NCBI GenBank assembly: GCA_009760855.2
Contig: WPIO01000033.1
Span: 4,133,001 to 4,197,000, forward strand
Origin: Cristatella mucedo
Taxonomy: Eukaryota; Bryozoa; Phylactolaemata; Cristatellidae
DNA: 64,000 nt
Direction of reading: 5' to 3'
Part shown: positions 1 to 10,400 of the stretch, piece by piece
How positions within the stretch are numbered: position 1 is the stretch's first letter
How the letters are laid out: the number at the start of each line of letters is the position of its first letter
Made by a program: the position numbers and the translations under genes
Notes under the pieces: generated by a model
Seen by the model: the letters and a program-made list of their open reading frames with translations, nothing else
Databases searched by the model: none
Told to the model about the DNA's origin: nothing

Positions 1-359
1 TACCTATGTACTTTACTTTTTAAGTATATAAAGTAAATAAAGTGCACAAAGTACAGCCAATTTTTCAATTTGACTCATATTCATGTTGAGCACATCAAAA
101 TTGATAAGAAATGACTATGTTTATTTCAGTAACACGACTTTTGTAAAAATGTGTTGACCAGTGATGTCAGAAATAGCAGTAAGTGCAGCTGGGAATGAAG
201 TGCTTCGAAGCAGTGAAGGATCAAGCACAGGCTAAGCTGTGCATCATCTCAAAGAAGACACCTAACCTCTGGACCCTATTCCTGCTGTCCCGGTTCTACT
301 ATGCATTGATCTGCTGCTGCCATGCATAACTAACATCATAATTATGTCATTAGCCTCAG
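1..359. other. no gene recognised at left edge
   Basis: AT-rich sequence with short homopolymer runs and no supportable open frame, splice pair or repeat family. It probably lies in the 5' part or first introns of the POU gene, or upstream of it. Confidence 0.5.
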
Positions 360-1226
360 GTCATGTTCCAGCACCTTTTTAAAAGCCTGTAGTCAGGCTA
401 CTACTCAAGAAAGCAACACTACACCAAGAGAACTTGAGCAACTTTCGCCCAGTCTTCATTCTACAGGTCCTATCAAAGAGACTGGAACGAGTCGTGGCAT
501 ACCAGTTGAACTCATATATTGAAACTTCAAACATTGCTTAAGTTCCAGTCTGGTATAAGGGCTAATCACTCCAAAGACTCAGCATTGGTTCGGGTGTATA
601 ACGACTTACTTAGGAATGCAGACTTAGAGTATCTCTACTTGTTTTTCTCGGTCTTTCGGCAGCTTTTTTCGGGCTTGTTTATACAAGGCTACAACATCTA
701 AGTTGGTCCATGCATTTGTGACACCCTTCATCCCCGGGCTCCAGCCTACGTATCAGATCTACCCCCCACCAGAATAAGCATCTTGCCACCCGCTTTTCAG
801 AATCTAATTGTTTACCTATACCTCATACAAACCTCAAATCCTTTGGAGATCATGCCTTTAGTTCGTATGCTCCCAAAGCCTGGAACTCACTCCCGACTTG
901 TGTCACGACATCTCTTGACTTGACCACATTTAAAAAGAAACTAAAAGTGTGTATTTATGTCAGCATTTAGTGGGTCTCTGTGATTCAACCTTTATTTGTT
1001 AATGTATGCTAACACTGTGCATGCTGCTGCTAACCACACTTGCACGGTGACCCTGTGCATGTCACCCCTAATCATGTTATTTTTGTTGTTTATTGGGCAT
1101 GCTACCACTAACCATTCGATCGTGGTTCCTTTGCAGCAAATGTAAAGTACCTAGAAAGCGATTGAGTTTTCTGAAGGCACTAAATCAAATGTATTATTGC
1201 AATTATTATTATTATTATTATTATCT
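360..1226 (+). mobile_element. decayed non-LTR retrotransposon (CR1/L2/jockey-like), reverse transcriptase and 3' end
   Basis: Around 440-530 the + strand reads NFRPVFILQVLSKRLERVV, the start of a non-LTR reverse transcriptase domain. Around 540-640 follows FQSGIRANHSKDSALVRVYN, its next conserved block. Near 840-960 comes the usual C-terminal block with FGDHAFSSYAPKAWNSLP and a TFKKKLK tail. The middle of the RT, including the catalytic block, is missing, and stops and frameshifts interrupt the rest. From about 1110 runs a 3' tail (TGTAAAGTACCTAGAAAG, then ATT repeats) that recurs alone elsewhere in the window. This is a long-dead, internally deleted copy. The clade is assigned from motifs only. 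Confidence 0.8.
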
Positions 1227-1980
1227 GCCTAAAAATGAAAACCTAGCTTGTTGTTTGCGATTAAATTCGTAAGAACGTGAGTTTAAGTTGTGAAAACAAG
1301 TGGGCCAAGCTCAAATCTCTGTGTTACCCAGTACTTTATAGGATCCTCAGATGGCTATTGCCCGTTAAAAATAATAATGATAATAACACTTGATAAAGTG
1401 CCCTCAAAACCATTCACATTAATGCTATGAAGTCTCCCACTGTGTTAGGTCCTAAACCATTGCAGTGTTAATTATGCGCAGGCGAGATGACCGGTGCCGA
1501 AGAAAGGCCTTGTGATCAATAGAATTTAAATGCTTTCTAAAGATAAAGGAAACTAAGCAGTGGCTCCATTTAAATAAGCATTCTTGAGAAGGTCGTTATG
1601 CACTCGGAACAGTGCTGACTCTATGGGGAAATCAGCTCTAAAACCTAACTGGAACTTAACTGCTTGTCTGAAGTTTTGTTGTGAGAGTTTAGCTGGTCTG
1701 TTGCTACTTGTTCCACTGTCTTCGATAGGAATGGCAGTGGGAGGCTAGGTGAAGCTGCTTAAGGGATCCTGGTTTAGTGTAAACTTCCTAATGAGTAGCC
1801 TAACGATAGCCTTTGAAAGTGCTGTAGACATAAGGCCTGGGCGGATTAGGACATACAGTTTATTATTTTAGTTGTATAGGACAGAAGCAAATATATGTAT
1901 CTCAGAAGGAGAACAATAAGTGTGGGGTCTTTCGGGCCAGCAGTCTTCCTAGACTGGGAGATAAACTTCGACATCCACTC
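1227..1980. other. no gene recognised
   Basis: Non-coding sequence. Short ATA and ATT runs near 1365-1390 look like old retroelement tails. No coherent open frame is present. Confidence 0.5.
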
Positions 1981-2074
1981 ACCATTCGATCGTGATTCCT
2001 TTGCAGCAAATGTAAAGTGCCTAGAAAGAGATTGAGTCTCTGAGGGTGCTTTATCAGTGTATTATTATTATTAT
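1981..2074 (+). mobile_element. solo LINE 3' tail
   Basis: The segment repeats the last part of the element at 360-1226: accattcgatcgtg, then a TGTAAAGTGCCTAGAAAGAG tail, then (ATT)n. No coding part is attached, so it is a strongly 5'-truncated insertion. Confidence 0.8.
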
Positions 2075-3253
2075 TAAGTCAGTAGTGACAAACTTAAAGA
2101 TGGACATTAGGATGCTGGAGTTGGAAGAGAGGAGTCTAGTGGGAATGTTATCTGGGGAATTTACTGTCTGATCTTATGTATCTTGCTGACACAAAAGCTG
2201 GAGAAACGATTAGCTAGATCGAGACAAGGATCACTTGGCAAGTTGGTGACCTAGGAGGAGATAAGGAGAAGGTTGTTGGTCGATATCAACATTTTTTGAT
2301 TGTGCATATGTGCTTCGACTATTTAGCTAGACTTGGCCCTAGCTTGAATAGATTGGTACGATCTACTATTGTCCTCCTTATGTCAGTCGATTAACAGTCA
2401 GTCCTGATCTTTTAAATGCTTTCTCAAGCTTACACTTAGTAGTCCTAGTTAGTTAAGTATCTGCAGTAAACCATAGGCCATCTGGGCAAGGACGTATAGT
2501 GGGGTTAGTCAGGAGCAAACTTATCGGCCAGTGTCGTGTTGTACTACCAGTGATGACTTGACGAAGGATTGAGCAGCGGGAACAAGAAAGATATTTTCGA
2601 GTTGACATTGTCAATGTCAAGGTTATGAAAGTTTTATGATTCGCAGGTGACTCTTGATACCGATTCAGACTCTATCGTCAGACTGAATGAGTTCCACACG
2701 TGGTCAGATGTGCAGAAGTCGGTAATAGTATGATTTGAGAGAAGACAATTGCTTGCTCAAGGGAAAAAAGGTATTTTCTTACTCTTTAATGTCAAACAGC
2801 AAATGGATATAATTTAAATAATTCTTAGCTGTATCGCTTTCTGTAATAGACACTAAGGTAAAAACTAAGATTTTGGAAAATTCTGCAACGATCAAAAAAT
2901 GCTGGTAGTGCTTGATGAGTGGAAGTGAAAGCTGTATACTCTCTGTATACCGGCACTTGACTGTGTGATCGCTTTGCACCTTGATTGCAGACGTAGCTAT
3001 CTGCTCGGAAAACCTCGGCTTCAATCGCTGCTGTTCCAATCATAGAAGGGGTTTTACTCGAAAACGTTAAACATGGTGCTGGGTTTTTTTTACCTCCCTC
3101 CACGACACGCTCTCGGTTTCTGTAGCTGCGATTTAAAGTGCATTGAAAACCGCAGCTATTATTATGTAATTCCAGCGGTTAGTGCAGCCTTCTTCACAAC
3201 CCCTACTCTGGTCGTTACGATTGCATACCATCATTAATGAATATGCCGTCGGC
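2075..3253. other. no gene recognised
   Basis: Two overlapping - strand frames near 2779-3103 have no recognisable motif and no convincing splice context. Nothing else stands out. Confidence 0.5.
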
Positions 3254-3413
3254 GCTGGTTAGGCACAGTGGTTAAGGCGCTCGCCTCGAAGCAAGGTCAA
3301 GATGAATATATTTGATGACCGAGATCGTGGGCTCGAGCTCCGTGGCACTCATGGATCGCCTGAATAGAGATTAAGCTCTCTTATGGTGCTATACAAATGA
3401 ATCATATATATTT
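3254..3413 (+). mobile_element. tRNA-derived SINE, family A
   Basis: The tRNA-like head has an A-box-like segment (aggcacagtggttaagg) and a B-box-like segment (gtgggctcgagctc) about 50 bases later. The body is followed by the family tail (gaatagagattaagctctc, then a ctatacaaatgaatcatata end). At least four other copies with the same order occur in the window. The A and B boxes would act as an internal RNA polymerase III promoter. Confidence 0.85.
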
Positions 3414-5523
3414 TTTGACAGAGCCCGCAGGTTGTGGCTTTCGCCCGGCACTAATGTACAGTTAGCATGATTGGGACCGTTGCGAGTCAATGGCGTCAAT
3501 CTACACCTGACGAGTGCATGCATTACATTGCACTCACATTGGATGGACACTCGTTTCCATGCTGTCTCTAAAAAGTCGGCAAGGTTAAACCATGAAGTCT
3601 GTTTAGCTGCTGGCTGCGGATGCTGCTCGGGGTCTGCTCCCGGTGCTTTGGCTCACTTGTAGCAGCAGCCAAAAGTATTGTGGCACTTCATATTCGTAAA
3701 ATGTAAGTTAAATATGCTCGTCAAACGTGCAGATAGCAACAGAGAACTACTTTGCAACAAAACATAGTGATTAGGAATGTGTGACTTCTTTCCAAGAAAA
3801 GTCAGACACGTGTTTTGGTCCATTTTACCCTCAACAAAACAAATCAAAGCCTGGTTCAGACACCGTCAAGGAAGCAGGCAACATTCTGTTAACTATAACT
3901 GCCATATTCAGACACAGGTGTGTGGAAAATAATATACGTACAGTCCTTGGTGTTGGCTGGTTTTGAGACCGATGTTCTTCTCCTGCTACTGGAACCAGTA
4001 CCTCTATTTTCACGTCCGGTAGACATGCTCTAGACATGGTGGTGCTGTGGATCTTGTGCAGATTGCAATGCTAAATTGAAAATTTTGGTAGTTCTGTAAC
4101 TCGTTAGTAAGCAAACATAGAGACACTCTTTTTTCTCTTCTGCATTTGTAGCTTCTTTTTTTACTCCAACATTAAGTATGCTAGGTAAGTAACCCTGTCC
4201 GAGATTTTCCTAAACTGTGTTTGGAAAGCAAAATGCCAACATGGCTAGCAAGTCTATGCAATGCAACATTGCTAAAAAGGTGTATGATAGAGTCTGTCGA
4301 TGCTGTTGCTTGTATATTTTGGAAGCTTCCAAACCTCATCCACTGCATCAAGCCTCGGCATCATTTTTAACAATCTGCAATGGAAGTTCAATAACTCCTA
4401 CACCAGAACCTGATAGTGTTCCAGTACGAAAGAACTGGATGTTGCTGGTCAATAGGCTAAGCCGGAGATGTAATAGTTGACAAAAGGCATGTTGTTTTGC
4501 CACTGAAACTAGAAGTGATGTTTACAAGTATCTGACTAATTACTTATTTAATAACGTATTTATTTGACACTCCAGCCTGCATGTTCGATTCACACTATGA
4601 AGCTGAAAGTTTGGTACCAAGCAATATCAGCAGCAGCATATGGAAATACCTGTACCGCCTTAACCTTAAGATGCCAATGAGCTAGAGGTAATTATTGGAT
4701 AGCAGTGAACTGAGTGCTGTGAGCAGAGTGGTGATACTAGCGTTCAAACGTAACGAACATGCTGATGATAGTGTGCCGATGATTATTTTTATTCATTTTC
4801 AGTTATCTGGTCATTACATTGTAGCATTGCTAATATATGCTTATAACTAGTTTCTGGTAGTTGTTTACAAAAATTGCTTGGCAATCCAGAGCTTTCTCTT
4901 CTCTATTGTGCATTTCTCTCCCGATTTTTAGGCTAAAGGGGTTGTTATTAACAATGAACATGAAAAACAAAACTTATTTTTCATTGGACAGTATGCTACA
5001 GATGCTTAGTTGTATGCCCTTATCGTTCTTAGTTATAGCAAGCATATCTTTGATAGTATGCATACCTACCATATCTATAGTGCCAGTGACTGAAAGTTGT
5101 ATTAGTTGGGAAAGCTCAGTGAAGTCTTTTCACGTAGTTTTTACAATTGCATCTGTTATCATGATTAATAACTTGCAGTGGGTCCCATCTACTGCACCTT
5201 GCACTGCATACATTGAACAGATTTCAATTAGAGAAGAAATTTGACTCACTTCTGTGGCAGTGTATTGTTTTGTTGGTGTGCATTTTCATTTGCTGCAATT
5301 CAGTTACGGATTTTGTTTTATGATATGACTAGTGCTAGATGTCTGCTCTTCTGTTGTAAAAAAGAATTATATTAAGGCCTTATGCCGGGAAGGAACAAGG
5401 AAATCTTACCATGTAGCATGCTTTTTAGCAGTATTAAGAATTATAGAAATTAATAAAGGGGTTAATTGTACATGAATATTGAATGGTGTTTGCATTGGTA
5501 GTGCTGCTGACCAGCTGAAAGAA

Positions 5524-5526
<3 letters not shown>
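3414..5526. other. no gene recognised
   Basis: AT-rich, non-coding. A hydrophobic + strand frame (4861-5244) has no family resemblance and low-complexity amino acid content typical of chance frames. Confidence 0.5.

Positions 5527-5592
<66 letters not shown>
5527..5592. repeat. (GA)n microsatellite
   Basis: About 33 uninterrupted GA units just upstream of a family A SINE. It gives artificial Arg-Glu frames on + and Leu-Ser frames on -, which are not genes. Confidence 0.98.
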
Positions 5593-5595
<3 letters not shown>

Positions 5596-5613
5596 AGCAA
5601 GTATTGCCTTTGT

Positions 5614-5750
5614 GCTGGTTTGGTCCAGCGGATAAGGTGCTCGCCCCGACCAAGGTCTGGCTGAGGTCGTGGGCTCGAGCCCCGAGGCATATGTGAAGTG
5701 CCTGAATAGAGACTAAGTTCTCTTGGGGTGCTATATAAATGAATTATATT
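5614..5750 (+). mobile_element. tRNA-derived SINE, family A
   Basis: Starts gctggtttggtccagcgg (A box region), has gtgggctcgagccccg (B box region), then cctgaatagagactaagt and a ctatataaatgaattat tail. It lacks the ATGAATATATTTGATGA segment present in the longer copies at 3254 and 11377, so it is a shorter variant. Confidence 0.85.
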
Positions 5751-7345
5751 TACAATTAATTAAAATGAATTATATTTGTTCATATTATGATTGAGTCCGA
5801 ACAGCCGAGGTTCCTTTGTCCGTCGAGAAGTTGTTTGTATTGTAGGGAGTTATAGAGGAAGAACAGGAGCTAAATTAGCATCAGAAGCTCGATAGCACTA
5901 CTGTTGTTGCGTATGACTTTAGGTGATCCAGTGAGGTTTTAGCCGAAGAAACTAGAGTTGCTTGGCTGCCTTCAGAGGGATCTTTCTTAACTGCATCCCT
6001 AGGGGAAACTTCTCATTACAGCTGCTGTCATATGTGAAGTTTTTCTGTTCTGTAGCAACAAGGCTTGGTTTCTCTAACTTCAAGTAGCAAGGTCATGTTG
6101 TAACAGCATATCGGATTGAATTATTTTGACTGCATTTCAGGTACCGAGATGTTATAGCAGTATCGATTTAAATGAATAGAATAGTCAAAAGACTATGCAC
6201 TAGATGGCCAGGGCTGCTTGTGACAGAGAGCAGTCGTTAGTTGCATAGTACTCATCAGTTTCTCATGAATACTTATGCTCCAGATACTAGGGCTGACAGC
6301 TGAGCTATTGTTATTCTGGTGATTACCCCTGCCATTGCTGTTTGACTTGTGCAATGAATCAAGAAAACCAGATTTATAAAATGCCAACCATAGATAGTCC
6401 CCGAAGGAGCCATTGAGGTGCTATCACTCCTAGATGGTCAATGGAGCTTCCAGCCAACGACCAGGAAATGTAAGTAAAAAGAGAGTGCAGGAAATGCCTA
6501 CCCTACCAGTATAGTTAAGAATATCATCGGAGAAGAAAGACCTATCAGATGTCTTGGCTAGCTTTGCCTAGGAAATGTGACCAGCCCAGCGGTCTTGGCT
6601 AGCTAGCTACTCCTTCCCTGTTATCGACACTGCACACGGGCTGGAGCTAGCTCACAATCGTAGCTTAGCAGCTGGTTACTGGTCAAATCTGGCCAAAGCT
6701 ACCTTTAGCTACTTAGCAGGCATTGTGGATCTTCGGGTCAAACCTGCTCTGGGCAGCCACTCAGATTGTCTCATGAGCTGCCCACCGAGTCTGGGAAATG
6801 TGCTGGTAGCACCGACGACGAACAAGCCACTACTGGCAAGACTCCTGTCCAGCAATCACAGTTGTCAGTTGTACGAGACTATCAAATCAGACTCTTGACC
6901 TGATTTGATGTGATGCTGTGGTCCAATCTCAATCTCAAGGCTGCCTGTCTTAAGATCTACCAGTCAAGGATTCAAGCCCATCCTGGAGCATTGATCTACT
7001 GGGGTTCTGCCAAATGAAGCTGTATGCACAATCGATAGTCAAGATTGGACATGCCTGTTCACCGGCTGGTACCCTGCTCTTAGAAATTAAATATCGCTGT
7101 AACCACCATCCGAGTCTGTGGGCTGTTTTAGAACAGGATAAGAGAGAACAAATATCTGTCCCGGTGGCTCGATTTGGATTGCCTCTGCTTCAGCATATGT
7201 CAGAGTGTGAATGGCCGAATCAGAACTACTCAGCTTTATGTCAACTGTTGTGTATACCATCCATGGCTGTCTGTGTGCATTTTACTTTCAGTGTTAGCAA
7301 TTATACATGCGACCAGCCAGTGATCATTGTTATTTCTTATTTCAG
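5751..7345. other. no gene recognised; probable POU gene intron
   Basis: No coding exon could be supported. Good polypyrimidine-AG acceptor context appears only at the far right, directly before the POU exon at 7346. The + strand frame 7014-7382 runs through that exon in the wrong frame. Confidence 0.5.
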
Positions 7346-7424
7346 CCCTCTTTTGACGAGATCCCAGACCTCGAGGAGCTAGAGCGCTTTGCCAAGCACT
7401 TCAAGCGACGACGAATTGAGCTAG
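7346..7424 (+). CDS. POU2F: POU gene exon: start of POU-specific domain
   Basis: A strong acceptor (tatttcttatttcag) precedes the exon and a gtaata donor follows. It reads [19 protein letters not shown], then KRRRIELG, helix 1 of the POU-specific domain. The frame enters at phase 0 and leaves at phase 1 (one G carried over). The exon is too short to stand out in a plain open-frame scan. Confidence 0.93.
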
Positions 7425-10400
7425 GTAATATGTGCAACTTATGTACACTACGTTTGTTTTTATATTGATCGTTCAGTATGCCTTTACCTCTTCAGTCACG
7501 ATTGGTGTGTGCTTTCATTGCTAGGTAGCCCGTTGCGAATGTCTTTACCGTAAAACAATAATCTCTGCATGTAAGTTACTGTGCTGTGGAAGTTGCTTTT
7601 TGACTGTCATTCGTGGGAGCTCAAGCTCAATAACTGAATAATCTTGTGTTATGATTAAATGCCGGTTTAACTTAGCATCACTTCTGAGGCTAAGCGTGAA
7701 ACAGACATGGGTCCTAAGTTTTGCTTTGGTTTCTTGTGGTGGTAGACAGTTGTAGGTAAATACCGATGTCATCTTACGTGTGATCAACCTCCATAATTGC
7801 TGCCGACAGGGCATCACTTTCATAGATGCTCCTGTACTGCTTTCGGAATGCTTTACTTTGCATGCACATACATTCCGAGTCGTTGTGTAACATGTTGCGC
7901 ACTTCAGTGTTTGGTTAGTGACTAGATAATACAAGAGAACATTTATGGGACGATGCCTATAGGCAGCTGAGGTGGGATGTTCGACCTATGTCGATAGCTG
8001 GCCTTTTTCAGTAATATTCATGCTCTGCGGAGTGCTAGAGGAGTAGAGGAGATGATGCAGAAGCTGGCCTCTGTGACTGGTTGCATGAGGGAAGGTCATA
8101 AAGAATTTGGGTCTGACAACGGCATACTAAATGCATTCATATACCAGCATCATATGTGTTTATCTATGGGCTGTCAATAAATACTCTTGCATACTGTGCT
8201 TAAATTGAGCAATCCTGACATCATGGAAAATCCTCGTATTAGCCAAATGGAGTGGCAGCCATAACAGCTTCAGCCCTACTGCAAGGATTTTTGTGACCGA
8301 GTGTAGATATTATAAAAAATGTGGTATTCCTTGTTCGGTGGCCCCGAGAAAGCTAGATTCTTTGTGGCAACAGAATAACGATCCTTACCACACAGCAATG
8401 TTGGTGAGGGAATTTTTCGACGCCGCTCCCGATCACAGGTATCCTCTACTGGCTGTAATGTCATGTCCAAGCATAAGTCCTGAACTGAACCCCATCAAAA
8501 ACCGTTGGGAGGCTTTGGAGAGAAGTAAATGATCGTCAGCTATTCGCATCACCTCTGGAGAAGGATGTTTTATTTGAGGCTCTATGTCAAGGTTGGCAAG
8601 AGATTGCTCCGGAATTGTGCACGAAGATCATGCCGCCCATGCTAACGTGCATAGAAGAAGTGATTAGAAATCATGATGGCGCCACTTCCCTATTAGCCTA
8701 AGTCATTTAGTAATTTAATACTGAAGCGTAACAAGTTTATCTATCACTGTGGCCGTATTTGCATACGAAGTCATGCGTCATGAAAGCAGTAATGTATGAT
8801 TTACTAGTCAAAGTCGCAAACATTCCAGTATATAAGTATATAAGTTAATAGGAGTTGGGTCTACTGCTATTTTTTATTACTCTTTGTTGGCTAGCATGGA
8901 TGTCACTATCGTGGGCATATTTGAGGAACAATTTATCACCAGCTGTTACATAGAGCCCTAAGCAAGACATATCCTGAGATGGTGGGAATAATCGACTTCA
9001 TTAAATTTGCTCCAGAGCATGCAAAGGCTTGTCGATAGTGATATTTTTAAATCGAGACTCGAGCTTGGCTATTGTAATACAGCTAGCAGAGGGATAGCAT
9101 TTATACGGTTGTAACTATAAAAAAAAAATCCATCGCTGAGACCCCTGCTTTGGCTCATTGTCGTATGGCCTGTCGTGAGCGTAGCAGTTTCTGCATTGCA
9201 CCACTTCTTGCCATCTGCACTGATTCCACATTAAGCAGTGCTTTGACTTAAGGTTGTGTCACTCACTTTTAGGTTTTTTTATTCTCTTGCTCCAGACTAC
9301 CTATCAGAACTACTCCCCAATCGGGCTAGGCTCGGCATCGTACAACCGCTCTTATAACTCAAGTCGTTTAGCTTTGTCTCAAACCAGGCTAAGTCCTTTG
9401 GAGAATGTCCTTTTACTTCATGCACCCAAATCCTGAAACTCACTCCCGACTGACGTCACAACATTCCCCGACTTAACGACATTGAAAATGAAGCTTAAAA
9501 GCGCATACTTTGCTCACAGCATTTTCTGGATCCTAGTGAATGGTCCTTCGTATGCTTATACGTGCTGACACTGCATTCTATCACTAACCATGTTTACATG
9601 CTTTATTTACAGCATGTGTAAAGTGCTTAAAAGGGATTACATTTTCTTAGGGGCTTACACAAATGTAATATTGTTACTATTATTATCGCCGGGTCAGATC
9701 CAGCCCCCCTCAGATCTGTTGCATTCGTATTGCCGAAATCTTACAAAGTTTAAGTCTTTAATTCTGCCTTCTATGCCATATGGAGTTCCAGTTCCACTTG
9801 CTGTGCAACAGCCTCATTCTAATACTCTTTTATACCACATTCTTAACATCTTCTGAAGGCAGTCGTCTTGGAAAACTTTTCGTTAATCTACTGCTTCACA
9901 TAAGCTCCCCTATAGAAAATGGTGAGCATTTGATTCATTCGTGCATACGATTCTGCCATTTAGCCATCGTTCAGTGGGCTTGTGCCTCTAGCCCATTGCA
10001 GGCCATCCAATATGTGCTTTTTAGAAAGCCAATGTTTACACTGAGTCATTCCGAAGAGTATACTTTTCTAGCATCACCTCCGACACCATTTTATTTGCTC
10101 AGCTGAAGCCTATTCTATAGAGCGTTTTAGCAGCTCTATTCTCATGACAATCATTCTTTCAACCTATTGAGGCCAAACACCTTACTTGTTTCTACTGTTC
10201 TCTGTTGAAATTGCATTCCAAGTAGCTTAACTTACTGCTCAGAAATCGGGAGTTGTCTTTGCAAGCATATGCTGCTGCAGCCTGTCAAATGCAATTGACT
10301 ATTTGTTCTTTTGTAAAGGCAGAGATGTTCCTTTCTTTGTCCGTCTCTCTATGTTCGATGTATGCTCTGCTCTGTGCCTGAATTTAGAAGGGATATGAAG

